From NCBI GenBank assembly GCA_905221605.1, contig CAJNDS010000657.1, positions 858,606-922,605 of the forward strand: a DNA stretch of 64,000 bases. The letters are read 5' to 3'. Source of the DNA: Symbiodinium natans (taxonomy: Eukaryota > Sar > Dinophyceae > Suessiales > Symbiodiniaceae). The notes under the pieces were generated by a model. The model did not search any database. It saw only the letters and a list, made by a program, of their open reading frames with translations, and was not told the DNA's origin. Both the position numbers and the translations under genes were made by a program. Each line of letters opens with the position of its first letter. Position 1 is the first letter of the stretch. Positions 11,401-23,031 of this stretch are shown here, one piece after another.

Positions 11401-14352
11401 TCCCGCGCGAAGACCAGCTCACTGGAGTACTGCCTTCGACAAAACGCTAACGAAAAGTCAAAGAGCTTCAAGCATGAAATGAGTTGCAAACCCATAGCGA
11501 AATCGGTTTCTTCTTCCCTGTGCCTTCCGACCTGACTGGTCTGTGCAATGGTACACGTTCAGCAGTGATCTTTGCTGTGCTGCCAGTCCTGGATTGGTAT
11601 TCTGACTTCGAGAAAGTGGACTGATTGGCTGCAGACAATGACCTCTGCGGTTGCAAACGTGGGGTTTCAAGGTAACACAACCGCTACACAATTGCACTTG
11701 GTGGAGTCCAGCACAACTTTATGGCTCGGTCAGAAGTGGGCTGCCGTTACATGTTATCGTCAAGTTGGCTACTCTAACACTTTCCCCCCCAACAAGATTC
11801 TCAATTCTCATCTGAGTACTTGACAAGCAGTATAGACGCACATAAGAAGCAATATGAAAGTGCCGCAACCGAGTGCCACGGAATGTCAGTGTAACTGCAG
11901 ACCCCCAAAGCCTGAGCCGGCAGCAGGGCTTTCTCGCCTAGGCCTTCGGGTTGTGATGCTTGCAGCTTGAAATTGAGCTCGCAAGGCAGTGTCGGCAGGA
12001 TTGGGCGCCAAATGTGCTATTGCAGCCACACCACTCCACACACGATAGCAGCACTGTCCCAGGGACAAAAAAAACTTGGCGTTTGAGGATTGCACACCTT
12101 GGGGCGTCCTCCTCGACACGAGTTTGAGCGCGTGCAACTCGAATGCGTTGCGCCATTTTGCACGTTGATTTCGCCTCAGCATTCACAGTGCTCTCCGCAG
12201 CTCATGTAGCTCCACAGGGATAGCAGGCTGGTGGGCACAGTTACGGCCACCTTGAGGACACCATCAGCTGCATGAAATTGCGTTTATCCAATCTGTGCGG
12301 AGCATGCGTTCAATGAGATCCCGGCATCGGCCTGCCTTTCTTCATCAGTCACCTGAACCTTAAGCCCTAGAGCCCCGGTGTCCAGGAGTGGCCCATGTGG
12401 AATGATGGAGGCCCATGGGCCATTGGACTATCATGTTGTGCTGTGTTGCTGGGTATGGGATGTGCAGACGTAATTATTGCTGGCAGGCTCTGAAGACCAT
12501 TCCGTTGGCAAGGGCACGGACATTTGAAGGCCTGGTTTCCCCCAGTGGCATTGACGCTGATCGACACTCCCCCTCTCGCTTAACCTGTTTTAGCCTCCTA
12601 TCAGGCGGAGGCGGCATCCGCATCGGCCAAGAAGATGTAACATGATGCGAGTCTTATGTTCTCTGCACACACACACACACACAGACAGAGTCCCGACGAC
12701 TGGATGAGTGAGGCGAATCCATCCCAGAGCCCACAGAGCGGTGCATGCCTCAAAAATGGTTTCGGGACTTCGGCGAAAGCGCGATATTGAATACGGAATG
12801 TGCACCGGACTCAGGCGAGAGCGCGAGATGACGACCCTGTTTGGGGATGTTTGGGGATGTTTGGGGCATGCGGATGCCAAGAGAGTCATCGTGCACGATT
12901 TTGAAACGCGTACGGTGATTTGGCGAGAACACATCGCTCTGCGATTATCCACAAATTCATTGATTTCGCGGCTATCTCACGAGATTGTTTCGTGTTTTAC
13001 TTTGGGCGATGGATTGAAGGGAGATTGATGTGACGTTTGCCATTAAGAGGTGATTGCCGAGCATTGTTTACCCGGCAGCAAATGTCCCATTTTTCTTTGG
13101 CATTTTCGTCGCTGCTTTCGGCTCATGGATGAGAAAGTCTTTGCCGGACAGACGTTGACGAAAATGAAAGAAGACAACAAAATACGAGAGAATCCGATCA
13201 AGTATATTTTCAAATATTTTCAACAATCACAGGTTTGAGGGCAATTGCCGCTAGGGGAAGGCAAGGAGAAAAGGGAAACAACCGCAAAGCATGCTTTCAA
13301 TTCAGAGCCGCGCTCGAACCGGCAGCATGTCCAGTAGGATCCCAGTATCAAGGATCCCATTTTCTTATACCCGAAGTATTAGACACGTGGATCCATTCTT
13401 GTTACGTACCAATGATCTGAATGATCATGGTCATGGCATAGGTTTTCATCATCTGTTGAGAATGCTGGGATTGTTGTTGCCACATGTTGTGATGTTGATT
13501 GAACATGCAGATTGTTGGAGGCCGTCCAAACTCCACAGGAACGCTTGACGGTCATGCCTTGGCAGAGGCTGATGTTTCCGGGTGGAGCGTCGTCTTGCTC
13601 AATCATTCGAGGGGTCCATGTTTGCATAGGATTGAGCCTACGTCATCTCCGTGACAGTGTGGGTCTTAAGTTTGGAGTCCTGGGCCTGATTCTCGAGCTT
13701 TGCTCGCCTAAGGTCACATGCTCTCCCGGAATGGGTAGATAAACTTGTGCTAAATCTCATCCAGGATCTGCCGCGATGTACCGAATTTACTCTTGCAGTA
13801 TGTGGTGCCGATTTATGTCTTTCGCATTAAGAGCAAAGGCAGTAGCCCGATCCGACGTCGCCAGGATTGGCGGCCGCAAAACTTTGCCCTGTGTCATGCA
13901 CCGGATTTGGCTCAGCTTGTTCTGTTGTTTTGTTTGTAGTTTCGGTTGCTAGTCGTGGCGCGCCGCTCTGTTGCCGTGCCAGACGCGGCTTGTGGGTTAG
14001 GATTGAGAGATTGAGTTGAATCCACTTTGTTTCCGCACACCATGAGGTTACGACAGAGGTTGCAAAGATTAGTGGCGTGTGCTGGTCGTTCACCATTCCA
14101 AGGCGTCTACACTCTAAGTCCAAGTTCTTTCAGCAGCATAGTTCGAAGAATACTGTGGTCATACCGCGGAACAAGACTTGCACTCATGTGGTGCCTGTTT
14201 CTGGGAGATCTTCTCTGAAGATTGTGCAGCTGGGCCTCGAAAAACGTTGTGCGCGATCTGCGAGAGCCTGCTGGGTTTGGCGAAGTGTGATCCGAAAACT
14301 TTTGTTGGGAGTTTGGCCTGACATCCTGTGACCTTACGTGCAACTAGCCAGA
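5446..14352. other. 9-kb region without a recognised gene
   Basis: I read both strands and saw no family-level match. Open frames reach about 180 codons (for example 6319-6858 on the minus strand and 9809-10270 on the plus strand) but overlap others of similar size and have no recognisable motif. A short (CA)n tract lies at 12665-12682. Exons of a fast-evolving gene could be hidden here. Confidence 0.45.
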
Positions 14353-14570
14353 GTTGGTTGTGCAGGCAAAAACACTGCATGGCATGCGGCGTGCACTTGC
14401 ACTGTCCTCAAAGTCAAATGGGATTGCCCAGAATGTTGTGTTTGCATTCGTTTGCCAATCACAGCTAAGCATGTGCATAGCACTATGCATTCACATGTTT
14501 CCTGCGCATGGACTGTGCGAATCGGGCTCCAGTTTTTGTGCTGGCGGCTGGTTGGTTTTTTTTGACAACA
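14353..14570 (+). promoter_or_regulatory. 5' flank of psbO copy 1, shared with copy 2
   Basis: From GGTTGTGCAGGCAAAAACAC onward this segment matches 15894-16095 except for a roughly 60-nt variable patch, so it belongs to the tandem repeat unit. A likely trans-splicing acceptor is the AG at 14531-14532 in GGGCTCCAG, about 38 nt before the ATG and conserved in copy 2. No TATA box is visible, as is usual in dinoflagellates. Confidence 0.5.
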
Positions 14571-15871
14571 ATGGCGCGCCGCTCCTTTGCCGTGCCCGTG
14601 GCCGCCGCGCTGGCCGTCGTTGGCGTGGGCAGCTGCTTCCTGACCGGCCTTCCTCATGGATCCCAGCCGCCTCGGGCCGCACCCCCTTCGGCCGAGCGCG
14701 AGATGCCGCAGCCGAACATGGAGGGCAACTCCTGGACCGCTCCTTTGCTGAGCTTCGGCGCTGCCCTGGGCTTGATCTTCGGCCTCGTGGCAGCGCAGCC
14801 CGCCCGGGCCATCACGGCGGAACAGTTCAGCCAGCTCACCTACGCGCAGGTGAAGGGCTCCGGCTTGGCCAACCGCTGCCCCACCGTGGAGTCCAACGGC
14901 TCAGAGGTCCCTGTGAAGGGCGGCTCTCGGCTCGTGAACGTGTGCTTCGAGCCCAAGTCCTTCGCCGTGGAGTTCGAGACCGACAAGGGCAAGGAGTTCT
15001 CCACCACCAAGCTGATGACCCGTGAGACCTATACCCTGGCCTTCATCGAGGGCAGCCTGGATGCCAACCCCATCACCTTCAAGGAGCAGGATGGTATGGA
15101 CTTCGCAGCCACTACCGTGAAGCTGCCGGACGGCGAGTACGTGCCTTTCCTGTTCACCGTCAAGGAGCTTGTGGCCAAGGGTGAGGGCAGCTCCTTCAAG
15201 CCAGGCTTCACCTGGGGTGGCGAGTTCAGCGTGCCCTCCTACCGAACGGGTGGCTTCCTTGACCCTAAGGGCCGAGGTATGTACCTGGGTTACGATCAGG
15301 CCGTCGCCCTGCCGGCCATGCAGTCTGATGGCCAGAGTGGCCAGGAGGAGCTCTTCAAGGAGACCAACAAGGTGTTCGACATCGGCAAGGGCGTCATCGA
15401 GATGGAGGTCAGCAAGGCAGGTCCGTGCTGGGCCGTTCCTTTGTTTGCGCCAGCCCACGTGTTCCCTTCAGCCCGAGCACTCATCGCTTACATCGCAGCT
15501 GTGTGTGTGCGTGTGTGTGGCTGCAAGACATCAGCAGTGTTTCGTAGGTACCCCACACTCCACAATGTGCCAGGTGAACCAGGAGCTGGGCGAGATCGGC
15601 GGCGTCTTCGTGTCCAAGCAGCCCTCCGACACCGACATGGGCGCCAAAGCCCCGAGGCAGGCGAATCATGCCATTGAACTTGCCTCGGTCGCAAGGGAAG
15701 GGGAGAAACGGGAGAGGCCACCAAGGTTGTGCTCAGAGCAGCTGATGTAGATTCCCAGCAATAGACCAAAGCCTTTAGGAGACAACATCACCCCAAAACT
15801 CGAGCCCACGAACCCCGAAGAGGACCGTGCTGCTGAAGGGCATCTTCTATGGCAAGGTGGTGAATGCCTAG
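14571..15871 (+). CDS. psbO: PsbO (oxygen-evolving enhancer 1), tandem copy 1, three exons
   Basis: This is the extrinsic 33-kDa manganese-stabilising subunit of photosystem II, which protects the oxygen-evolving cluster in the thylakoid lumen. The exons I infer are 14571-15416, 15574-15656 and 15823-15871, encoding 325 residues. Hallmarks are the stretches ANRCPT, KLMTRETYTL, EQDGMDFAATTVKLPDGE, VPFLFTVKELVA, FLDPKGRGMYLGYDQAVALP and QPSDTDMGAKAP, ending in LLKGIFYG. The leader is bipartite: a signal peptide (about residues 1-27), a Pro/Ser-rich transit region, then a second hydrophobic stretch ending in ARA, the probable lumenal cleavage site (about residue 80). Both introns start with GCAGG and end in AG. 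Only these borders keep the frame and restore family spacing (VSK-VNQELGEIGGVF). The ATG at 14571 is chosen because the homologous leader begins with MARRS; an upstream in-frame ATG at 14508 lies before the likely splice acceptor. Confidence 0.93.
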
Positions 15872-15893
15872 GTAGCTTTCTGGGGTACCCAAA

Positions 15894-16095
15894 GTTGGTT
15901 GTGCAGGCAAAAACACTGCATGGCATGCGCCGTGCACTTGCACTGTCCTCAAAGTCAAATGGGATTGCCCAGAATGTTGTGTTTGCATTCGTGAGCGTGT
16001 GCAGAGTACAATGCATTAAGATTTTTCTGCACATGGACTGTGCGAATCGGGCTCCAGTTTTTGTGCTGGCGGCTGGTTGGTTTTTTTTGACAACA
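15894..16095 (+). promoter_or_regulatory. 5' flank of psbO copy 2
   Basis: This is the duplicate of 14353-14570. It is identical for long stretches, with a shorter variable patch around 15993-16030. The presumed acceptor AG is at 16056-16057. It starts only about 22 bp after the copy 1 stop, so the spacer between the two genes is about 225 bp in all. Confidence 0.5.
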
Positions 16096-17328
16096 ATGGC
16101 GCGCCGCTCCTTTGCCGTGCCCGTGGCCGCCGCGCTGGCCGTCGTTGGCGTGGGCAGCTGCTTCCTGACCGGCCTTCCTCATGGATCCCAGCCGCCTCGG
16201 GCCGCACCCCCTTCGGCCGAGCGCGAGGTGCCGCAGCCGAGCATGGAGGGCAACTCCTGGACCGCTCCTTTGCTGAGCTTCGGCGCTGCCCTGGGCTTGA
16301 TCTTCGGCCTCGTGGCCGCGCAGCCCGCCCGGGCCATCACGGCGGAACAGTTCAGCCAGCTCACCTACGCGCAGGTGAAGGGCTCCGGCTTGGCCAACCG
16401 CTGCCCCACCGTGGAGTCCAACGGCTCAGAGGTCCCTGTGAAGGGCGGCTCTCGGCTTGTGAACGTGTGCTTCGAGCCCAAGTCCTTCGCCGTGGAGTTC
16501 GAGACCGACAAGGGCAAGGAGTTCTCCACCACCAAGCTGATGACCCGTGAGACCTATACCCTGGCCTTCATCGAGGGCAGCCTGGATGCCAACCCCATCA
16601 CCTTCAAGGAGCAGGATGGTATGGACTTCGCAGCCACTACCGTGAAGCTGCCGGACGGCGAGTACGTGCCTTTCCTGTTCACCGTCAAGGAGCTTGTCGC
16701 CAAGGGTGAGGGCAGCTCCTTCAAGCCAGGCTTCACCTGGGGTGGCGAGTTCAGCGTGCCCTCCTACCGAACGGGTGGCTTCCTTGACCCTAAGGGCCGA
16801 GGTATGTACCTGGGTTACGATCAGGCCGTCGCCCTGCCGGCCATGCAGTCTGATGGCCAGAGTGGCCAGGAGGAGCTCTTCAAGGAGACCAACAAGGTGT
16901 TCGACATCGGCAAGGGCGTCATCGAGATGGAGGTCAGCAAGGCAGGTCTGTGCTGGGCCGTTCCTTTGTTTGCGCCAGCCCACGTGTTCCCTTCAGCCCG
17001 AGCACTCATCGCTTACATCGCAGCTGTGTGTGTGTGTGGCTGCAAGACATCAGCAGTGTTTCGTAGGTATTCCACACTCCACAATGTGCCAGGTGAACCA
17101 GGAGCTGGGCGAGATCGGCGGCGTCTTCGTCTCCAAGCAGCCCTCCGACACCGACATGGGCGCCAAAGCCCCGAGGCAGGTCAGCTTGGTACCCCCCCCC
17201 GGCCAGACCTGCAAGCTCTCATAAGCTCTCATACATCAGCAGTCTGAATCCCAAGCCCTCTGCTTTTCTACTCCTTGCGACACAAGAGGACCGTGCTGCT
17301 GAAGGGCATCTTCTACGGGAAGGCCTAG
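16096..17328 (+). CDS. psbO: PsbO (oxygen-evolving enhancer 1), tandem copy 2, three exons
   Basis: This copy has the same role and architecture as copy 1. The inferred exons are 16096-16941, 17093-17175 and 17289-17328, giving 322 residues. Mature exon 1 and 2 protein appears identical to copy 1. The only replacements noticed are in the leader (EMPQPNMEG becomes EVPQPSMEG). Intron 1 is nearly the same as in copy 1 apart from a GT-repeat length change. Intron 2 is unrelated in sequence and shorter. Exon 3 ends FYGKA, whereas copy 1 ends FYGKVVNA, so the two products differ at the C terminus. Splice borders are again GCAGG...AG. Both copies look functional. Confidence 0.92.
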
Positions 17329-18018
17329 AGATTCCCGTGCGGGATGGTGCAACAGTGGTGCAGCATTGTGCAGTTTGGGATGTATGGCGTCTAGGTTTGC
17401 AAGTGGGAGTGCTATTGACGGAATCTCGAAATTTGCGGGGTTTACATCCCGAAGCTCCCGAATCTCCCTAATCTCCCGAAGGTTTCGAAGAGCCGTTGGT
17501 TGAGTTTTGTTTCGGGCTGGGTTTCGCAGGGAACTTCGGCTTCGTAGAACGCGTTGCCTGGTTGGACCCGCTACGGGATCTGGTTTGGCTGGAACAACTG
17601 TGGCACTGCATTCCTAGTCCTTCCGTGGCATTCCATGTGTTATTCTGTTCTTTCGTGCGGTAGATGTACGTGCTTTTGAACTGTGGATTTCATGGTGCCG
17701 AGCTTTTGTTTGGCCGCGGGAGGTCGTGAACGCCTGAGCGGTCACCTTCGCTTCGACCAGGGCAGGGAGCAGTACCAAAGTCAGAAGATTTCCCGAAGCC
17801 AACCAATTCTCTTGTGACAGTTATGCCAGTTGATGTGCGATGTACGGTTAAGAGTTCTCAAAGTTGTGGGCTCCCCTCAATAACAGGGTTGCGGAGGCAC
17901 TTAGGCACTTTCACCCAGATTTTTCCTTGCCTAACCATTGGTGGTGTCGTCACAGGGTAAGAAGAGGTTCACAGTTCAGTTTGCGACCTAGACAGTGACA
18001 TGGCATTGTTCCCTGCAG
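17329..18018. other. Spacer between psbO and the small-protein array
   Basis: There is no gene here. The sequence includes CTCCCGAATCTCCCTAATCTCCCGAA-like short repeats near 17455-17480. The last bases, CCCTGCAG at 18011-18018, are the probable trans-splicing acceptor of the first array gene. Confidence 0.5.
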
Positions 18019-18057
18019 ACCTTTTTTTCATCAAGGCTGCGGCCCTCTCTGTCGGCC

Positions 18058-18429
18058 ATGGCGCGCTCCACGGCGCTGCTGAAGGCGGCAGTGGTGGCCT
18101 GCGCGCTGCTGGCCTTGAACCAGGCCTTCGTGGCGCCGGGTGCTAGCCCGAAACTGCGAGGTCAGGAGGCAGCGGTGGCTGGTGCCGTGCTGGCCGGACT
18201 CCCGGCCGCGCCTGCACTGGCAACGGACCAGGCATCGGATGCCATCAGCCAGCAGGAGGCCATCCTGATCTTCCTCCCGATCTTGTTCGTGTGGGTCCTG
18301 TTCTTGGACTGGGAGGGCAAGCAGCCATCGGCCGATGACGTGACGGGCTATGGCTACATGGGCAAGACCATCGACGGCACGACCCCGGACCAGCCCACGT
18401 ACTTCCGCCGCAGCCCTGAGAACGGATAG
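18058..18429 (+). CDS. Small single-span thylakoid protein, array copy A
   Basis: This is a 123-residue intronless gene, the first of nine intact tandem copies. Residues 1-24 are a signal peptide (ACALLALNQA) followed by FVAP, the Phe-led motif that opens plastid transit peptides in algae with secondary-type plastids. A second hydrophobic stretch ending LPAAPALA (about residue 57) looks like a thylakoid-lumen cleavage site. The mature part, about 66 residues, has one membrane span (AILIFLPILFVWVLFL) followed by DWEGKQPSADD and a polar tail ending FRRSPENG. The N terminus should be lumenal and the tail stromal. I do not recognise the family. A small photosystem or cytochrome b6f subunit is the natural guess, but it is only inference from size, topology and targeting. 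The 5' flank of this copy differs from the others (CCCTGCAG, then a T-run and ATCAAGG). Confidence 0.9.
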   Translation: MARSTALLKAAVVACALLALNQAFVAPGASPKLRGQEAAVAGAVLAGLPAAPALATDQASDAISQQEAILIFLPILFVWVLFLDWEGKQPSADDVTGYGYMGKTIDGTTPDQPTYFRRSPENG

Positions 18430-18720
18430 GCGCAGACAGGTGATACCAGGCACACGATTGCCAGGGAGGTTCCTGACGACAGAAACCTGCTTCAGGAAAA
18501 GATTCTAAGAGGTTGCATAGACGTGAGCGCAAGTCGTATTGCGAGGGCATCCTTTTTTCGAGCCTCTCACAGGAAGCTGATGTAGTTGGAGACAAACCCT
18601 TGTCACGTGTACTGCAGATGAAGACCACGCACAGTATTTATCGTTATACTTGGCATTGTGAGCCTTTGCTGCTTGCAGAGTTTTTTTGGGCTCGAGGAGG
18701 GCCGCTTTTCGGTTGCCGCC

Positions 18721-19092
18721 ATGGCGCGCTCCACGGCGCTGCTGAAGGTGGCAGTGGTGGCCTGCGCGCTGCTGGCCTTGAACCAGGCCTTCGTGGCGCC
18801 GGGTGCTAGCCCGAAACTGCGAGGTCAGGAGGCAGCGGTGGCTGGTGCCGTGCTGGCCGGACTCCCGGCCGCGCCTGCACTGGCAACGGACCAGGCATCG
18901 GATGCCATCAGTCAGCAGGAGGCCATCCTGATCTTCCTCCCGATCTTGTTCGTGTGGGTCCTGTTCTTGGACTGGGAGGGCAAGCAGCCATCGGCCGATG
19001 ACGTGACGGGCTATGGTTACATGGGCAAGACCATCGACGGCACGACCCCGGACCAGCCCACGTACTTCCGCCGCAGCCCTGAGAACGGATAG
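18721..19092 (+). CDS. Small thylakoid protein, array copy B
   Basis: This 123-residue copy differs from copy A by KAAVV to KVAVV in the signal peptide; the mature part is identical. Copies A and B share PGAS after the FVAP motif, where the seven copies at 29-35 kb have PGSS, so the left and right blocks form separate homogenised groups. The probable acceptor is CAG at 18676-18678, followed by a GGGCTCGAGGAGGGCCGC leader. The 3' flank GCGCAGACAGGTGATACCAGG matches that of copy A. Confidence 0.9.
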   Translation: MARSTALLKVAVVACALLALNQAFVAPGASPKLRGQEAAVAGAVLAGLPAAPALATDQASDAISQQEAILIFLPILFVWVLFLDWEGKQPSADDVTGYGYMGKTIDGTTPDQPTYFRRSPENG

Positions 19093-19229
19093 GCGCAGAC
19101 AGGTGATACCAGGCACACGATTGCCAGGGAGGTTCCTGACGACAGAAACCTGCTTCAGGAAAAGATGCTAAGAGGTTGCATAGACGTGAGAGCTGGTCGT
19201 AGTGCGAGGGCATCTCTTGTTCGAGCCTC

Positions 19230-19350
19230 TCACAGGAAGTTGATGTAGTTGGAGTCAAAGCCCTAAGCACAGCAGGTATCGTTACACTTTTGCATTGAGA
19301 GTTTTTGCTGCCGGCAGAGATTTTTGGGGCTCGAGGAGGGCCGCTTCCGG
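19230..19350 (+). pseudogene. Orphan 5' flank of a truncated array unit
   Basis: The sequence has the full upstream signature of an array gene: TCACAGGAAGTTGATGTAG, a TTGCTGCCGGCAG acceptor at about 19311-19318, and the leader TTTTTGGGGCTCGAGGAGG. Homology stops near 19350, before the ATG. The missing 3' half plausibly lies at 28786, about 9.4 kb away. Confidence 0.8.
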
Positions 19351-20676
19351 ACTTTCTAGATCCTCCCATCATGCGGTTAGGGAAAGAAAGCCTTGAACCC
19401 CAAATCGCTTAGTGTTTCTTAAGGGTGCCGGGATGTCGATGGCATGTCGCGGATGTCGGGTGGATGTCGGGAGTGTGCACGTCATGGTCGAGCTGGAGGG
19501 GTTAAGATTTGATGTACAGCAGGGCATCTGGGTAAGGGCAGGTTGACGGTTACCCAAGCCAAAAACTCATGCAGCACTGCACTGTCTTGACAGGCTTCCT
19601 CTTGCCGGCACATGATACGGACCCCGGAGGCCACCCGTCACCGAGTAGCTACCATGCATTAGAGTTAACAGCGGGGTCTCTTTGACGCAATGTCTGAGAG
19701 TCTAAGATTTAGGTTGAACACATGAACCGGTAGCAGCCCCTAAGCCCTCATTCTTGACCGGCATGCAGACACCTGATTATACACCTGTGGTTTGTGCCCG
19801 GCTCAAGCTGCAATTGAATTTCTTCGGCCTGGTCGGCCGAGCTGCTTGGCCGCTGTAGGGTTTACGGTTTGAGCTTGAAATGTTTGTGACTTTTTGGTAG
19901 AGGGCTTAGGGCCTACACCAACTTTTCTGTCGGGATGCGCATCTTGATCTAACGGGGCTGTCGGTCACAGCCAGCCATGGCCAAAGTAGGCAATGGGGGG
20001 GGGAGATGCTATCTGAGGCCTGGAGGTCCAACAGCAGCAACCACAGCAGCACAACTTGATTGAACGCTGGACGAGTGGGCCCTGCTCATGTTGACACATC
20101 ACCCTTTGGCACCTACAAACTATAGAAATGGAAAAGGAAGGGCGCGCGGAGCGGCGGTGACGGTGAGAGAGCAAGCATCGCCAAAAGAGCGCTTCGCTTG
20201 CGGGCGCGATTTCGGGGGATAGGTTTTGGGGCTCGAGGGTTTAGGTTTCGGAGAAGGGGTTTTAGGGCTTAGGTTTCAAGGTTGTTTTTCGGTTTTTTTT
20301 TCCAGGGTTTGCAGGGTTTGTTTGGGTTGGGGACGGGATGGGCGCGCGAAATCATTACGCTTGTTCGTTGCGTCGCCCCCCCCTTCTCACCTCCCGTCGT
20401 CGTGCAAGCTTTTTCTAGTACTGCGACGACGACTACTGCTCCTACTACCTACTGCATGCTATTGTGGCATGGCGGAGCAGGAATTCCCCATCAAACTAGT
20501 TGGTACACGGTAGATGGCCATGTGCACGAAGTAAGCGTCGAGGCACTTTGCTTGCATTGGTATTTACCATGGATTCGACATTTGGGTCTAACATGGGAGC
20601 AAAGGGCAAAAGCCCCGGAGAGCTACTTCGTGTGGTTTACACAAGATGCGTATTGGTACGGTTGATTAATGGTCTT
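19351..20676. other. No gene recognised; start of DNA interrupting the array
   Basis: Degenerate GGGTTTAGG-like words occur near 20230-20300, including one GGTTTTGGGGCTCGAGGG that resembles the array leader. Open frames are short and overlapping. Confidence 0.45.
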
Positions 20677-21005
20677 CATGCATGTTCACCAAGGACATGA
20701 GGGCTTGTGACAGCACAAACAACCCTGTGCAGTATGTTATGCAAAGGTGCAACCATGCCGGAAATCCATGGAAATACCAGCGTTTTTGGCATGCTCGCGA
20801 CAGTCCCGAATGCTCATGGCAGAGTGTCTTGCTCCAGACACGCTCAACATCCTGGCGGAGTATGTTGTGCAAAAGAAACAGAAGCGCTGTAAATACTAGT
20901 GTTTTTGTCATGTTCGCACAAGACATGAACGCTTCTCACAGCACGTCTTGTTCCAGAGACATCGTTTTGCATTATGTTGTGCAGATACCAGTGCTTTTGC
21001 GCAGG
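20677..21005 (+). repeat. Three-unit tandem repeat (~95-120 bp)
   Basis: Units begin near CATGTTCACC, CATGCTCGCG and CATGTTCGCA. Each contains GACATGA or a variant, GTATGTTRTGCA, and ends in an AGTGTTTTTG-like stretch. Divergence between units is high, so the duplication is old. Confidence 0.7.
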
Positions 21006-22200
21006 GTCGTTGTAGGAACGGACGTTATCCCCCCCACACCCCCAAGCCCCCTCACCCACCCCCACAAGCCCCCCCGGATGCAAACTACAAAAACATTGCA
21101 CAGTGTTGTGCGCGAAGGCGAGCGTGATAGCGACCTGGGAACGCCGGAAGCTCCGAAGCGTTTGTGTGGTGCTGTGCTCAGTGTGGGCCGGGCTATCCAG
21201 GTTGCGCGATGCGGTGTAATGATGAAGTGTAGCTTGTCGGCGTCTGGGGGTATGTAAACAGAGACTTCCATCACTGACCACAGGCCTTAACCCCTCACGT
21301 TCATAACAGCTCTGCATCTTAGGCCAATGGGAAATTTCTATACCCTAGATGGAAGGCTGCGCGTGAGGATGTTCATGGAGTTCAGGTTAGGGGGGAGAGG
21401 ATTCAGGCTTTATAGGGTTTAGGTTTACGGAGGGCTTAGGGGCTTAGGGGTCAGGACCAGCCAAGCTTCTGCAAACTCTTCCGACTTCCCTCCTGGCTTC
21501 TTGTCGGGGCTGGGGTTGGGTTCGGTTCTGGGTGCGACTAGCGAGTTGGAGTGTTGGACGGCTGGCACGTGTGAGGTTCTAAGTCCAACTTCTGCAGACA
21601 GGACCGACGTGAGAAGGATGCACCTGGCCCTGGGGCGATTTTCAATGTCCTGCGGCGATTTTTTTGGTCCAGCTCTTCCTGGGCTGCGCACGCCGAATCA
21701 GCATGCCATGACCACATGCAACACCTATACACTTCAAAGAAAGCCCTGTCTGGATTTGGACTTAGTTGACTTAGTTGGGCATGCTTTGCACGACGGCTCA
21801 GGCTGCACGAACATTCAGAACGTGAGCTGACTGGAGTTTTTGCATGGCTGCAGCTGAGTCTGTGGCAAGGACATGTACGGCCTCGGCGAAACCGCTCGAG
21901 TGAGTACTGAATGCGCGCACAAATATTGCTATTTTACCGAGGGGGTTGTGGGCTAGGGTTGAGACGAGGGACTTCAGGGAGCGGCGGCTATTCCCAGCCG
22001 CGCATGCGTGGCCATGGCACGCACAGGTGTTGTGCATCGTGAAATGCGGAGCCTGAGCCCAGGCTTTGAAAGCTGCAAAGAAAGATCTGCAGACCAGCTT
22101 GCAGGCACGGGCCTGGGCATGTGATGTGATTAAGTTGCTGTCGCCTCGCCTTCTGCCGTGACATTTCAATCCAGCCACGAAGTTTGAGCTGGCATTGCGG
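21006..22200. other. No gene recognised
   Basis: The region contains a CCCCCACACCCCC-type C-rich patch at about 21030-21075 and degenerate GGGTTTAGG words at about 21390-21450. A 229-codon open frame on the minus strand (21798-22487) runs into the repeats at 22.2 kb and is not supported. Confidence 0.45.
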
Positions 22201-22574
22201 AGGCACTCAAGAAGGCCAATGCGCCCAAAGCAGGCGTGGGAGAGATGCAAGGGTTTGGGGTAGAGGCTTAAGCCGTAAGCCCTCAATTCGAAACCTCCGA
22301 TGTCTTCGCGACCCCAGAGGAGGGCGAGGGCTGCCAACGCCGCCCAAAACAGGCATGGGGGTAGAGGCTTAGAGAGGGTGGTCAGGTGGGGAGACAAGGG
22401 CAAGAGTGCAGGGCAGGGAGGTTCGCCTAGCGCTGGGAAAGTGGAGAGGGAAGGGTCAGGCTCCCATTTTTTATGAAAGAGTTGCAAGATAGGAGCAGAG
22501 GGAGAGGGGAAACACCAAAGCTTTTACTGGCGCCGTGGCCAGAGGACAAAGGACAAGGTTCCCTTTGTCAGTGT

Positions 22575-22582
22575 GATTTGAG
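22575..22582. other. Empty-site equivalent of the foldback insertion
   Basis: In the left duplicate, GTCAGTG and TTTCATG are separated by 11 bp containing a single GATTTGAG. In the right duplicate the same flanks hold GATATGGG, the 541-bp element, and GATATGGG again. This is the uninterrupted target. Confidence 0.85.
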
Positions 22583-23031
22583 AGTTTCATGTTAGATCCT
22601 GACGTCTGGATTTAGGGTTCAGGCTCGGGTATGTGTATGCGTGTTTGGGGTTGAGGGCTGCAAGGGACAGTCAGCCATAAGCCTGTTCGGTAGGGGCTTG
22701 CCCAATCCTAGCACCTGAGATATGAAGAACTCAGAACTTTAACCCTCAAGGTCTTAACCCTGACCCCTAAGCCGTAAGCCCTAAATTCGAGACCTCCGAT
22801 ATCTTAGCGACCCCAGCGGAGGGCTTCAGCGGCCCACGCCACCGCCCAAAGCAGGCGCGGGAGAGATGCAAGGGTTTAGGGGTAGAGGCTTAGGGAGTGC
22901 AGAGGGAAGGGTCGGGCTCTTATTCTTTATAGATAGGAGCGGAGGGAGAGGGGAAACACAAAAGCTTCCACTGGCGCCATCGCCAGAGAAAAACAATCAA
23001 GACAAGGTTCTTTCTGTCAGTGCGATATGGG

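Noticed and set aside
14508-14570. In-frame upstream ATG giving psbO a longer N terminus
   Set aside because: It precedes the likely trans-splice acceptor at 14531, and the signal peptide starts properly at MARRS; copy 2 has a different upstream extension.
18031-19116. Long minus-strand frames opposite the thylakoid genes (140-250 codons)
   Set aside because: They are shadows of the strongly biased codon use of the plus-strand genes and recur at every copy.
21798-22487. 229-codon open frame on the minus strand
   Set aside because: It overlaps the 22.2-22.5 kb duplicated repeats, has no domain-like segment and no splice context; a chance frame in GC-rich DNA is more likely.
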